Source of the DNA: Actinomadura rupiterrae
Lineage (GTDB): Bacteria > Actinomycetota > Actinomycetes > Streptosporangiales > Streptosporangiaceae
Direction of reading: 5' to 3'
Length of the DNA: 64,000 nt
NCBI RefSeq assembly: GCF_024172125.1
Contig: NZ_JAMZEA010000008.1
Span: 372,001-436,000, forward strand
The first letter of the stretch is position 1. Each line of letters starts with the position of its first letter. Shown piece after piece: positions 41,031 to 49,961 of the stretch. The notes under the pieces were generated by a model, which worked only from the letters and a program-made list of their open reading frames with translations, made no database searches and was not told the DNA's origin. A program made the translations under genes and the position numbers.

Positions 41031-42467
41031 TCAGCCGGACGATGTGACCCGGTGGCAGGCCATCGGGGGGTGGTGGCGGTCCGGCCAGTCGTCGCCGTTG
41101 TCGGTGATGAGCCAGATCCACTTGTCCGGCTCGGCGGGGCTGACCTTCCGCGCGTAGCCGTCGGTCACCATGATGATCGCGTCGGGCTCGACCATGAGCC
41201 GCTTGCCGGCCACTTCGAGCCGTCCTTCGGCGTAGTCGACGACGTTCTGGAAGTTCGTGCCGCCCCCGCCGAGCACGCGCTCGCCGGGGACGAACGGCAT
41301 CACGACGCCGTCGAAGCTGAGCCAGTGGCTCTCGACGCCGTCGGTCTGCCCGACCAGCGTGGTCAGCCAGCTGATCACGGCGTCCGGCATCGACCCGGAC
41401 GTGTCGAGCGCGATGAGCACGACCTTCTTCCGCTCCGGGCCGCGCCGGGTCAGCATCGGGTCGTGGCCGAGCGCCAGCAGGATCGCGCCGTGCTTCTTCG
41501 GGTAGACGAGCCGCTCGGCGTCCTCCAGCTTCGAGGCGAGGACGTCGACCAGCCAGCGCTGCCACCACTCGACGCGGCGGGTCACCGGCGTGACGCCGCG
41601 CAGCTTCTCCAGGCCGAGACCGCCCCACATGCGCTGGATGCGCTCGCCGCCGTCGGCGGAGCGGTCGGCGAGGTTCAGCACCTCCTCGCGCGCTGACTGG
41701 TTGCCGCGCAGCGCCGCCTGGACGACCTCGCGCAGCACCTCGTCCGCGACCTGCTCCACGGTCTCGGGGTCGAGCGGGATCTCGTCATCGTCCCCGTGGA
41801 CGCAGTAGGCCATCGGCGGCGGTTCGAGCGACTTCATGCGGCGCAGCTCGCCGTACACGGTCAGGTCGGTGTAGCAGAACTCGTCGTACGGGAGGGGCTG
41901 GAGCCCTTGCTTCCGCAGGTCCTCCTCGTACATCGCGTGGATCTTGCGAGGGTCGATTCCGGTCGGTTCGGGCGGTCCGCCGTCCTTGCCGGGGATCGTG
42001 GGCAGGCTGTCGCGCCGCAGCCGGAGCAGCGCGACGTGGTTGATCGCGACCTCGGCGGCGAGCGTGAACCTCGGGTCGCTGCGCAGCTCCTCGTCCACGT
42101 ACAGGTGCCGGTGCATGAGGTGCCTGGCCTCATGGAACAGGACGAACTTGACGCCTTCCTGGTCCAGCTCCAGGAAGAAGTGCGGGTTGTAGAGCAGGGC
42201 GCGGCTGCCGTCGCCCGTGGCCAGCACCGCCGCCGTCGGGACCGCCGTGGTCGGGATGTGGTGGTGGCACTTCGCGTACAGCCAGGACGCGACGGAGCTC
42301 TGCGCGATCCCGAAGTCGAGCAGCGCCGACTCCTTGCGCTTGCGGGCCTCCGCCACGATGTCGGGGTCGGCCGGCTCCTCCGCCATGAGGCGGCGCAGAT
42401 CGGTCAGCCGGGCGTCGACGCGTCCCTCGATCGGGGCGAGCTTCCTGGTCGTCCCGCCGTCCGTCAT
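41031..42467 (-). CDS. HExxH metallopeptidase-like plus vWA protein (DUF2201 type)
   Basis: A 478-aa protein from ATG 42467. The N-terminal half has a zincin-type HEARH (112-116) in KFVLFHEARHLMHRH, with a following AAEVAINH (Glu139 possible third ligand). The C-terminal half is a von Willebrand A domain with complete metal site: DTSGS (355-359), Thr404 in GGGTNF, and Asp436 in MVTDGYA. DUF2201 proteins pair with MoxR ATPases, as here with the gene just downstream. The two halves suggest a protease or adaptor switched by the ATPase. A 12-base direct repeat (40993-41016) lies in the gap to that gene. Confidence 0.87.
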   Translation of the reverse strand: MTDGGTTRKLAPIEGRVDARLTDLRRLMAEEPADPDIVAEARKRKESALLDFGIAQSSVASWLYAKCHHHIPTTAVPTAAVLATGDGSRALLYNPHFFLELDQEGVKFVLFHEARHLMHRHLYVDEELRSDPRFTLAAEVAINHVALLRLRRDSLPTIPGKDGGPPEPTGIDPRKIHAMYEEDLRKQGLQPLPYDEFCYTDLTVYGELRRMKSLEPPPMAYCVHGDDDEIPLDPETVEQVADEVLREVVQAALRGNQSAREEVLNLADRSADGGERIQRMWGGLGLEKLRGVTPVTRRVEWWQRWLVDVLASKLEDAERLVYPKKHGAILLALGHDPMLTRRGPERKKVVLIALDTSGSMPDAVISWLTTLVGQTDGVESHWLSFDGVVMPFVPGERVLGGGGTNFQNVVDYAEGRLEVAGKRLMVEPDAIIMVTDGYARKVSPAEPDKWIWLITDNGDDWPDRHHPPMACHRVTSSG

Positions 42468-42552
42468 GTGGTGTCCCAACGTGACTCGTCCTGTACCGAC
42501 CGCATGAACGTTAGCGACGCGCCCCGACAATCCGGACGGTGCTCGGGCGGGC

Positions 42553-43176
42553 TCAACGGTCGAGTTCCGCGGCGATGTCGCGTGCCAGCGCGACGACCAG
42601 GGCCAGCTTGTCGGCGCCGGGTTCGGTGTGCGTGCGGGCCGACACGTCGACCAGGGCGTTCGAGATCCGGAACTTGGCGTGGACGTCGTAGATGTCGGTC
42701 TTCGACCAGAGCACCTTGACCGTCATCACGTCGGTCCGCGTGTACCCGCCGTCGCCGATGTCGACGGGCCGCGTGGGGGACGAGCCTTTGGCGCGCCAGT
42801 TCTGGAACTCCGTCTTGGCCCTCGACTCCGCAGAGACGCGACCTGTACGGGTCACGGCCTCGAAGTGGATGCGGACCGTCCGGAAGGGGTGGTCCTGGCC
42901 TTCGGGGACGCTGCTCCACTTGCACTCGGAGCGGGCGTCGCCGCCGAGACCGATGACGGTTTTCGGACGGGAGTCGATGGGCTCGCGGGCCCCCGCGGCC
43001 ACCAGGGGTGCCAGCCGCGCCGGGGGCGGGAGGAGGGTGCAGGCGTCGCGTCCGGTGAAGCGCCCGTCCGAGGTGAAGAGGCCGATGTACCAGGCGCCGG
43101 TCGTGACGCTCGCGGCGGCGGCCGCGGTCGTGGTGAGGGCGATCGTCCAGACATGCCTCGCGATCATGCCCGGCAT
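42553..43176 (-). CDS. Membrane-anchored outer protein, DUF3558-like
   Basis: About 207 aa from ATG 43176 (ATG 43167 also possible). One N-terminal anchor helix (HVWTIALTTTAAAAASVTTGAWYIGLF, in parts) precedes DACTLLPPPARLAPLV, a later CKWSS, and a beta-rich end with AFRISN-like KFRISNALVDVSART. Cysteine placement and the DACTLL/CxW pattern recall DUF3558 lipoproteins, but there is no lipobox. 85 bases upstream of the vWA gene and same strand, so it might be co-transcribed with it. Confidence 0.7.
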   Translation of the reverse strand: MPGMIARHVWTIALTTTAAAAASVTTGAWYIGLFTSDGRFTGRDACTLLPPPARLAPLVAAGAREPIDSRPKTVIGLGGDARSECKWSSVPEGQDHPFRTVRIHFEAVTRTGRVSAESRAKTEFQNWRAKGSSPTRPVDIGDGGYTRTDVMTVKVLWSKTDIYDVHAKFRISNALVDVSARTHTEPGADKLALVVALARDIAAELDR

Positions 43177-43425
43177 CCTGGCATTCCGGGCGGTTTCGGG
43201 TCGCTTGAACGCGCGGATTCGGTCTGGATGATCGTCCGGCCCGGCCGGACGCGGCGGGAGCCGACCGTTCGTCGCCCGGTGGGGCCCGCTCGGCGCACCC
43301 GGGGCGTGAAGGGACAACGCCGCCGGAGGGGACCGCTAGCCTCGGACACGTCCGCCGGGGGGCTTTACACCGGCGTCCCGATCTGGGGGGTGAGGGGCGC
43401 CAGGGGGGTGTCGAGCATTGGCGGA

Positions 43426-43487
43426 CATCGGGGGGAAAGCCACGCGGCCGAGCGGTCTCCGCTCCGGTCGCGTGGAACCCCCCGATG
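43426..43487 (-). terminator. Large compound hairpin
   Basis: Perfect outer arms catcgggggg (43426-43435) and ccccccgatg (43478-43487), inner arms ccacgcg (43440-43446) / cgcgtgg (43469-43475), and a closing agcgg/ccgct: a 62-base near-palindrome. It lies between the secreted-protein gene at 43534 and the DUF3558-like gene (43177-43533 is otherwise empty), so it probably stops leftward transcription, though it lacks a T run. Confidence 0.75.
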
Positions 43488-43533
43488 ATTTCACCGCCGA
43501 CCCCGGAACCGGGCGCCGGTCTGGTCCAGGACG

Positions 43534-44055
43534 CTAGTTGAAGCAGTCCTGGTTCTTCAGCTCAAGCCAGATGCCGCTGACCTTGCCGTGCCGGAGGGCG
43601 AACGAGTAGAGCGCCTTGCGGTTGCCCGGCGCGGTGACGTCGTAGTAGCCGTGGATGTCGCGCCGCACGCCGGGGTAGGCCCGCTTGAGCTGCGCGTAGG
43701 ACGAGCCGACATGAACGCCTCGGCTGGTCGAGACGCCCTTCGGCGCGGTGATCATCGCGACGCCGTACTTGTGCGAGATGTAACCGCCGACGTTGTCGCG
43801 TCCCGTGGGGTGGCCCTTGAGGTCGTAGCCGATGCAGATCCGGTCGCGGTGCTTGACCACGACGAGGCCGGAGCGCAGCGCGGCCTTCGCGGACTCCCCG
43901 ATCCGCAGCCTGCCGTAGCCGAACGACGTGAGGTGCGTCTTGCCTGCGGCCTGCGGTGCCGGTGTGGCCGCGCTCGCCGCCGACGCCCCGCCCGCGATGG
44001 CCAGCCCTGCCCCGAGTGCCACGACCGCCGGCCGCGCGAACTTGCTGAGTCGCAT
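43534..44055 (-). CDS. Secreted protein, unknown
   Basis: A 173-aa protein. ATG 44055 (gggga upstream) begins a Sec signal peptide (MRLSKFARPAVVALGAGLA, then IAGGASAASAATPAPQA). The mature part has two short related repeats (YGRLRIGESAKAALRSGL and SRGVHVGSSYAQLKRAYPGV), a pattern seen in calcium- or peptidoglycan-associated secreted proteins, and two cysteines (DRICIGYDL, QDCFN). I cannot name the family. Confidence 0.8.
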   Translation of the reverse strand: MRLSKFARPAVVALGAGLAIAGGASAASAATPAPQAAGKTHLTSFGYGRLRIGESAKAALRSGLVVVKHRDRICIGYDLKGHPTGRDNVGGYISHKYGVAMITAPKGVSTSRGVHVGSSYAQLKRAYPGVRRDIHGYYDVTAPGNRKALYSFALRHGKVSGIWLELKNQDCFN

Positions 44056-44264
44056 GTCATTCCCCGTTCTCGATGGACTCCTGCGGACGATGAGATGCAC
44101 AGGGATGATCACGGGTTCGCGCCTTCGGAGAAACGTTCGCGCCCTTGGAGAATCATTTACCGTCGCACGCGACCCGTCCGCGCGCGTCGGTCCGGACGGA
44201 ACGCGACGCCCCGGCGGGAGCCGCCGGGGCGTCGCGTGTTCGGACTCTGGAGTGGTGGAGCGGG

Positions 44265-45740
44265 TCAGTGCGTGGCGTCCTGCTCGGGACGAGGCTGCTT
44301 CGGGAGCAGGAAGGTGGCCGCGAAGCTGGCCCCCAGCAGGCCGATGGTGGTCCACAGGGTGGCGTCCATCGCGTGCTGGAAGGTGGGGCCGCTCGCGCTG
44401 AGGTGGTCGCCGAGCCGGTCGAAGAACACGGTGCCGAGGACGGCCGCGCCGAGCGCGCTGCCGAGCTGCTGGACGGCGGTGAGCGTGCCGCCCGCGGCGC
44501 CGGTCTCGTGCGGCTCGACACCGGCCAGGACGATGTCGAAGAAGGGCGCCATCAGCAGTCCCATGCCGAGGCCGGTGACCAGCAGCGCCGGGGTGAGCTG
44601 CCAGGGACCGACGCCGGTGCCGGCGAGGTGCAGGGTGAGGATGATCAGGCCCACGCCGCCGGCCATCACGACCGTCCCGACGTGGATGACGTGCCGGCCG
44701 AAGCGGGACACCGCCTGCGCCACGCCGAACCCGACGATCATTCCGGCGGACCAGGGGATCTGGACGAGGCCGGCCTTGAGCGGCGAGTAGCCGAGGCCGA
44801 GCTGGGTGTAGAGGCCGAAGGCCAGCGCGAACCCGGTCATCCCGGAGAAGAACACCAGGCCGACGGTCAGGCCGCCGCTGAAGCCGCGCTTGCGGAACAG
44901 GGAGGGCGTGACGAGCGGGTCGCCGCCCGCGCGCTGCGTGCGGACCTCGTACCAGACGAACAGGGCGAACACCGCGGCGGACGCGGCCATCATCGCGAAC
45001 GTCCAGGCGGGCCAGCCGTGCTCGCGGCCCTGCACCAGCGGGTAGACGACCAGTCCGGCGCCGAGCGCGGCGAGCAGCGCGCCGACCAGGTCCAGGCGGC
45101 TGGCGCTCGCGGCGCGCGCCTCGGGCAGGAAGCGCAGCCCGGCGGCGACCGCGGCGAGGCCGAGCGGCACGTTGATCATGAAGATCATCCGCCAGCCGGT
45201 GCCGAACAGGTCGGCGTCGATCAGCCAGCCCGCGAGCACCGGGCCGCCCACCGAGGACAGACCCATGATCGGCCCGAACAGGCCGAACGCGGCGCCCACC
45301 TCCTTGGGCGGGAACATCTTCTTGATCAGGCCGAGGCCCTGCGGCAGCATCAGCGCGCCGAACAAGCCTTGCAGCACCCGCGAGCCCACGAGCATCTCGG
45401 GTGAGACGGCGAGGCCGCACAGCAGCGAGCCGATCGTGAACCCGGCGGCGCCGATGAGGAACATCCTCTTGCGGCCGTACAGGTCGCCGAGCCGCCCGCC
45501 GGTGATCAGGCCGACGCCCAGGGCGAGGGTGTAGCCGGCCGACAGCCACTGCAGGGTGCCGGCCGTCCCGCCGAGGTCGGCGCGGATGGTCGGGGCGGCG
45601 ATCGTGGTGATCAGCGCGTCCAGCATGTCCAGGATCTCGCCGGCCAGGATCACGAGCAGGGCGATCCAGCGCCAGCGGTAGAGCCTCTCGGGGACGGCGG
45701 CGGCGAGCCCGCCGGGCGCCGCGTCGGTGGTGGTGGTCAT
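44265..45740 (-). CDS. DHA2-type MFS drug exporter
   Basis: A 491-aa EmrB/QacA-like proton antiporter predicted to have 14 membrane helices. Motif A is GGRLGDLYGRKRMFLIG, and motif C-like GLSSVGGPVLAGWLI marks an antiporter. ATG at 45740; a frame running 29 codons further upstream has no family similarity. Divergent from a TetR regulator across an operator-like spacer, the usual layout for an inducible multidrug pump. Confidence 0.92.
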   Translation of the reverse strand: MTTTTDAAPGGLAAAVPERLYRWRWIALLVILAGEILDMLDALITTIAAPTIRADLGGTAGTLQWLSAGYTLALGVGLITGGRLGDLYGRKRMFLIGAAGFTIGSLLCGLAVSPEMLVGSRVLQGLFGALMLPQGLGLIKKMFPPKEVGAAFGLFGPIMGLSSVGGPVLAGWLIDADLFGTGWRMIFMINVPLGLAAVAAGLRFLPEARAASASRLDLVGALLAALGAGLVVYPLVQGREHGWPAWTFAMMAASAAVFALFVWYEVRTQRAGGDPLVTPSLFRKRGFSGGLTVGLVFFSGMTGFALAFGLYTQLGLGYSPLKAGLVQIPWSAGMIVGFGVAQAVSRFGRHVIHVGTVVMAGGVGLIILTLHLAGTGVGPWQLTPALLVTGLGMGLLMAPFFDIVLAGVEPHETGAAGGTLTAVQQLGSALGAAVLGTVFFDRLGDHLSASGPTFQHAMDATLWTTIGLLGASFAATFLLPKQPRPEQDATH

Positions 45741-45761
45741 AGCGTCCTCATCTCCAGAGCA

Positions 45762-45850
45762 CGAACGCCGTTCGTTCGTTGCAAACACTGTTCTATGCTC
45801 GATCAGTGTTCGTGTCAAGTACGGCATTCGTTATCAAGTACGATGTTCGT
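45762..45850. promoter_or_regulatory. TetR operator region
   Basis: Three symmetric elements: cgaacgccgttcg (45762-45774), aacactg/cagtgtt (45784-45790/45804-45810), and a 17-bp direct repeat tcaagtacg..ttcgt (45815-45831, 45834-45850). The recurrent word is gttcgt. They fill the spacer between the exporter and tetR and probably bind the regulator at both promoters. Confidence 0.65.
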
Positions 45851-45891
45851 GGACGGTCGAGGCGGCCGTCCCGGACGAGGGAGGGGCGCGG

Positions 45892-46689
45892 ATGGCGACT
45901 CGGGAGGACTCCGGCCGCAGGCCGCGGGCCAGGGCGGCGGCCGGGACGCCGGCGGGCGGGGGCGCGGCGCTCCCGGTGCCCGCCTGGCGCGGGCAGCGCA
46001 AGGGCGGCGGCGCGCAGAAGCAGCCGCTCAGCCAGGACCTGATCGTCGAGACCGCGCTGCGCATCCTGGACGCCGAGGGCCTGGACGGCGTCAGCATGCG
46101 CCGCGTCGCGCAGGAGCTCGACACCGGCCCGGCCTCGCTCTACGCGCACGTCTCCAACAAGGAGGAGCTGCTCGACGTCATGTTCGACCGGGTCTGCGGG
46201 GAGATCCGGCTTCCCGAGCCGGACCCGGCGCGCTGGCGCGAGCAGATCAAGGAGGTCGCGTACGAGATCCACCGCGTGATGTCCGAGCACGCCGACATCG
46301 CGCGGGTCCCGCTCGGCAACATCCCCACCGGGGTGAACTCGCTGCGCGTCAACGAGTGGCTGCTGACGGTCATGCTCGCCGGCGGCGTCCCGTCGCCCGC
46401 CGCGGTCTGGGGCGTGGAGCGCCTGTACCTCTACATCAACGCCGACGCCTACGAGGGGTCGCTGCACCTGTCCAAGCAGCGCGCGAGCGGGCTGACGGAG
46501 CGGGAGTACATGACCCGGTTCCTCAGCCAGGTGCGCGAGTTCTTCGCCGCCCTGCCCGTCGAGCAGTTCCCGTCGACGGTCGGGCACATCGGCCCGCTGC
46601 TGTCCCCCGAGGCCTCGGACGGCGAGGACCGGTTCGAGTTCGGCCTGGAGATCATCCTGCGCGGCCTGGAGTCCTACATCGAGCGGTAG
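45892..46689 (+). CDS. TetR-family regulator with TetR_C-type C-terminus
   Basis: A 265-aa repressor. A Gly/Ala/Arg-rich lead of 45 residues comes first. Then a helix-turn-helix: IVETALRILDAEGLDGVSMRRVAQELDTGPASLYAHVSNKEELL. The C-terminal ligand domain (LPEPDPARWREQIKEVAYEIHRVM) is of the tetracycline-repressor type. ATG at 45892 behind gaggggcg. Controls the divergent DHA2 exporter by position. Confidence 0.9.
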   Translation: MATREDSGRRPRARAAAGTPAGGGAALPVPAWRGQRKGGGAQKQPLSQDLIVETALRILDAEGLDGVSMRRVAQELDTGPASLYAHVSNKEELLDVMFDRVCGEIRLPEPDPARWREQIKEVAYEIHRVMSEHADIARVPLGNIPTGVNSLRVNEWLLTVMLAGGVPSPAAVWGVERLYLYINADAYEGSLHLSKQRASGLTEREYMTRFLSQVREFFAALPVEQFPSTVGHIGPLLSPEASDGEDRFEFGLEIILRGLESYIER

Positions 46690-46728
46690 CCCTGCCCGCC
46701 GTGATCACCGCGCCCTATCCTGGCGAAA

Positions 46729-46754
46729 GTCCCCCGGAAACTTTTTCGGGGGAC
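46729..46754 (+). terminator. Terminator after tetR
   Basis: gtcccccg (46729-46736) / cgggggac (46747-46754), with gaaactttttin between allowing extra A-T pairs. It lies 40 bases after tetR and immediately before the -35 of the next promoter. Confidence 0.7.
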
Positions 46755-46755
46755 G

Positions 46756-46783
46756 TGTCGATCCGGGCCGTCCCCCGTTCGAC
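46756..46783 (+). promoter_or_regulatory. ECF42-type promoter of the DGPF gene
   Basis: TGTCGA (46756-46761), 18 bases, then CGAC (46780-46783). TGTCGA in the -35 and CGA[C/T] in the -10 is the signature described for ECF42 sigma factors. It stands 53 bases before the DGPF gene, which is followed by an ECF42-like sigma gene, so autoregulation is likely. Confidence 0.65.
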
Positions 46784-46835
46784 CTACGAGTGCAAGGGCC
46801 GGAAGGCGGCCCGGACGATCCAGGGAGACAGGGCC

Positions 46836-47255
46836 ATGAAGTACATGCTGATCTGGCGCGCCACCGACGAGGGCCTCGCGAGCCTGGCGAACGTCGACTT
46901 CGAGAAGATGCTGGAGACCGTCGGCCGGTTCAACGAGGAGCTGATCCGGGCGGGCGTCCTGCTCGCCGCCGAGGGCCTCGCCGACCCGGCCGAGAGCGTG
47001 GTCGTGGACAACTCGTCCGAGGTGCCGGTCGTCACCGACGGCCCGTACGGCGAGACCAAGGAGCTGTTCGGCGGCTTCTACCTGCTCAACGTCGCGTCCA
47101 AGGAGGAGGCCGTCGAGTGGGCCAAGCGCAGCCCGCTGATCGCGCCCGGCTTCAAGACCGAGATCCGGCGCGTCACCACGATCGACGAGTTCCCGCAGGA
47201 CAACGAGTGGGTCAAGAAGGAGCGCGCCTGGCGCGAGGCCCACGGCCAGCTTTGA
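46836..47255 (+). CDS. YCII/DGPF-domain protein
   Basis: A 139-aa protein with the hallmark TDGPYGETKELFGGFYLL (about 67-84) and start MKYMLIWRATDEG. DGPF proteins are small ferredoxin-like proteins found beside ECF42 sigma factors; their role is not settled. ATG 46836 follows cagggagaca. A promoter matching the ECF42 signature lies upstream and the sigma gene 86 bases downstream. Confidence 0.92.
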   Translation: MKYMLIWRATDEGLASLANVDFEKMLETVGRFNEELIRAGVLLAAEGLADPAESVVVDNSSEVPVVTDGPYGETKELFGGFYLLNVASKEEAVEWAKRSPLIAPGFKTEIRRVTTIDEFPQDNEWVKKERAWREAHGQL

Positions 47256-47257
47256 CC

Positions 47258-47287
47258 CGGCCGGCTCTGACACGGCCGGCTCTGACA
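47258..47287. repeat. Two tandem 15-bp repeats
   Basis: cggccggctctgaca occurs twice without spacing, directly after the DGPF stop and before the sigma gene. Confidence 0.9.
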
Positions 47288-47341
47288 TGACCGGACGCGA
47301 GGCACCGGGCGGCCGCCTGACCGAGCGGTGGGGAGAGACGG

Positions 47342-48628
47342 ATGGGCGGTAGCGGACGCGAGGCGGTGGCGGCGGTCTGGCGGATCGAGTCCGCGCGGAT
47401 CGTCGGCGCCCTCGCCCGGTACACCGGGGATTTCGCGCTGGCCGAGGATCTGGCGCAGGAGGCGCTCGCCGAGGCGCTGGTGACCTGGCCGCGCGACGGC
47501 GTCCCGCGCAATCCCGCCGGGTGGCTGATGACGGTCGGGCGGCGGCGTGCGATCGACACGTTCCGGCGGCGTTCCACGCAGGACGAGAAGTACGCCGCCC
47601 TCGCCCGCGACCTGGGCGAGGGCGGCGTGGCCGCGGGGGCCGCCGCGCCCGCCGATCCCGCGGGGGAGGGCGCCGAGATGCCGTGGGACCCGGACCAGAT
47701 CGACGACGACGTCCTGACGCTGATGTTCATCGCGTGCCACCCCGTCCTGTCGCGGGAGGCGCGGGTGGCGCTGACGCTGCGCGTGGTCGGCGGCCTGACC
47801 AGCGACGAGATCGCGCGGGCGCTGCTCGTCCCGACCGCGACGGCGCAGGCGCGGATCACCCGCGCGAAGAAGACGCTCGCGGCGGCGCGCGTCCCGTTCG
47901 CGGCGCCGGCGGCCGGGCAGCGCGCCGAGCGGCTCGGCTCGGTGCTCAGCGTCATCTACGTGATCTTCACCGAGGGGTCGTCGGCCAGCTCGGGCGGCGA
48001 GGTGATCCGGTTCGACCTGGCCGGGGAGGCGCAGCGGCTCGCGCGGGTGCTGGCCCGCCTGGTTCCGGACGAGCCGGAAGTGCACGGCCTGCTGGCCCTG
48101 CTCGAACTCACCGCCGCCCGCTTCCCCGCCCGGACCGGCCCGGACGGCGAGCCCGTGCTGCTCGAAGACCAGGACCGGACGCGCTGGGACCAGGCCGCGA
48201 TCCGCCGCGGGCGCGCCGCGCTCGCCAGTGCCGAGAAGGTCGGCCGCGGCCTCGGCGCCTACGGCCTCCAGGCGGCCATCGCCGAGTGCCACGCCGTCGC
48301 CCCGTCCGTCGAGGCGACGAACTGGGAGCGGATCGTCCTGATCTACGAGGCGCTCGGCCGCCTGGCGCCGTCCCCGGTGGTCGACCTCAACCGCGCGGTC
48401 GCCGTCTCGATGGCCCGCGGCCCCGCCGCCGCCCTCCCCATCGTGGACGAGCTGGTCGCGGCCGGTTCGCTCGCGACCTCGCACCTGCTCCCGAGCGTCC
48501 GGGGCGAGCTCCTGGCCCGCCTCGGACGCACCGGCGAAGCCCGCGCCGAACTGGAAGCCGCCGCGAACCTCTGCGCGAACGACCGCGACCGCGACCTCCT
48601 CCAGAAGAAGATCGCCGCCCTGACCTGA
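47342..48628 (+). CDS. ECF42-type sigma factor with TPR-like C-terminus
   Basis: A 428-aa sigma factor. Region 2 is LARYTGDFALAEDLAQEALAEALVTWP, with the NPAGWLMTVGRRRAIDTFRRR core binding -10. Region 4 is LSREARVALTLRVVGGLTSDEIARALLVPTATAQARITRAKK. The C-terminal 240 residues form helical repeats (VIYVIFTEG, ELTAARFPARTG, LVGRLAPSPVVDLNRAVAV-like) typical of the ECF42 group, which needs this extension. No anti-sigma gene is nearby, as is usual for ECF42. Confidence 0.92.
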   Translation: MGGSGREAVAAVWRIESARIVGALARYTGDFALAEDLAQEALAEALVTWPRDGVPRNPAGWLMTVGRRRAIDTFRRRSTQDEKYAALARDLGEGGVAAGAAAPADPAGEGAEMPWDPDQIDDDVLTLMFIACHPVLSREARVALTLRVVGGLTSDEIARALLVPTATAQARITRAKKTLAAARVPFAAPAAGQRAERLGSVLSVIYVIFTEGSSASSGGEVIRFDLAGEAQRLARVLARLVPDEPEVHGLLALLELTAARFPARTGPDGEPVLLEDQDRTRWDQAAIRRGRAALASAEKVGRGLGAYGLQAAIAECHAVAPSVEATNWERIVLIYEALGRLAPSPVVDLNRAVAVSMARGPAAALPIVDELVAAGSLATSHLLPSVRGELLARLGRTGEARAELEAAANLCANDRDRDLLQKKIAALT

Positions 48629-48631
48629 GCC

Positions 48632-48943
48632 CTAGTCGAGCGGTCGGCGGACGGTCGCGGTGCCGGAATCGAGGTCGATCCGGGTGCGCGGGGGCGCGCC
48701 GTCGGTCTCGTCGTCGCGCATCATGAGCGAGGACGCGCGCTGGTCCTGCTGGTTGCGGTGGGTGCCGTGGAAGAACGCGTCCAGCTCGCCGACCGCGATG
48801 GCCGAGACGGGGCGTCCGACCTCGTCCCGGCGCCAGGGGAGGCGGAAGCGGCGGTGCGCCCACCAGCCGAGATGGTCGAGGACGGCGAACGCGACCAGCC
48901 CGAGGACGAGCCCGGGGATCGACATGAACGCGACGAGTGCCAC
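48632..48943 (-). CDS. DUF6191 membrane protein
   Basis: A 103-aa protein: one N-terminal helix (IPGLVLGLVAFAVLDHLGWW) followed by HRRFRLPWRRDEVGRPVSA and a conserved-looking ELDAFFHGTHRNQQDQRASSLMMRDDETDGAPP. This fits the actinobacterial DUF6191 family. GTG at 48943; an ATG at 48925 is possible. Its stop lies 3 bases from the convergent sigma-factor stop. Confidence 0.8.
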   Translation of the reverse strand: MALVAFMSIPGLVLGLVAFAVLDHLGWWAHRRFRLPWRRDEVGRPVSAIAVGELDAFFHGTHRNQQDQRASSLMMRDDETDGAPPRTRIDLDSGTATVRRPLD

Positions 48944-48987
48944 GCCCGCTCAACGAGCGCGGCACCCTTCCGGTTTCGGCCCGGCGA

Positions 48988-49869
48988 CTATTCGGCGAAG
49001 GCGGGCTTGAGGACGTCCTCGCACCACTGGCGGAACGTCGTGGGCGTGCGGGACTCGGACGTGCGCGGTTGCGCGTGGTAGATCCCGTCCTGGTCGACGG
49101 CGGTCATCATGGCGTTGATGCCGTCGGCCGACGCCTCGCTGGAGCCGTACCTCATCAGCGCGGCCTTGTGCTCCTCGGGGGAGATCTGCTGGAACCGGAC
49201 CGGACGCTCCAGCACCTCGGACATGATCCTCGCCATGTCCTCGGCGGAGAGGTCCTCCGGGCCGACGGTCGGGACGCCCTGCCGGCCGTCCCAGGACGCG
49301 TCGAGCAGCAGGCGCGCGGCGACGGCGGCGATGTCGCGGGTGGCGACGGCGGGCTGCTTGCGGTCCGGGGTGACGGTCGAGGTGAACATGCCCGCCGCCT
49401 TGATGGACGGGATGTTCCACAGCATGTTGTCCATGAAGCCCGGCAGTTCCAGCGAGCGGTAGTGGACGCCGGTGGCCTCGATCGCCTCGTCCATGGCGAG
49501 GGAGACCGAGATGTGGCCCGCGTTCTTCGCGACGCCGCGTCCGAGCGAGGAGACGGCGACGACGCGCGCGACGCCGGTCTCGGTGATCGCCTCGCAGAAC
49601 GGCCGCGTGAACTCGTCGAAATGGTCTTCGATGCTCGGTGCCGTCCGGTCCGGTGGGACGAGCCAGAAGACGCTGTCCGCGCCGGTGAGCGCCTTGGTGA
49701 GGACGTCCTTGTCGCTGTGCGAGCCCTGGACGATCTCGGCGTTCTCGCGCACGCGCGCGGGGAGGCGGGCGGGGTCGCGGACGATGACGCGGACGGCCGC
49801 GTCCGCGTCCAGCAGCAGGTCGAGGAGCTGACGGCCGATCTGGCCGGTGGGAGTCGTGACGACGATCAT
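48988..49869 (-). CDS. NmrA-like NAD(P)-binding protein
   Basis: A 293-aa Rossmann protein of the NmrA/atypical-SDR type: MIVVTTPTGQIGRQLLDLLL is the dinucleotide-binding turn (here TPTGQIG for GxxGxxG), with VRDPARLP as the cofactor-selecting loop and VVAVSSLGRG. Members sense redox state or reduce quinones. ATG 49869, divergent from a LysR regulator 92 bases away that probably controls it. Confidence 0.88.
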   Translation of the reverse strand: MIVVTTPTGQIGRQLLDLLLDADAAVRVIVRDPARLPARVRENAEIVQGSHSDKDVLTKALTGADSVFWLVPPDRTAPSIEDHFDEFTRPFCEAITETGVARVVAVSSLGRGVAKNAGHISVSLAMDEAIEATGVHYRSLELPGFMDNMLWNIPSIKAAGMFTSTVTPDRKQPAVATRDIAAVAARLLLDASWDGRQGVPTVGPEDLSAEDMARIMSEVLERPVRFQQISPEEHKAALMRYGSSEASADGINAMMTAVDQDGIYHAQPRTSESRTPTTFRQWCEDVLKPAFAE

Positions 49870-49961
49870 TGGTGCACCTCCGTGGGGATACGCCGATCAG
49901 CCAACCCGTCCCGCCCGCGAACCTGAAGGACCGGTTCGATCGCGATTGATACCCTGCGGAT

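Noticed and set aside
37732..41157. 1141-codon rightward frame
   Set aside because: It spans parts of three real genes on both strands, is Arg-rich low-complexity and has no recognisable motif.
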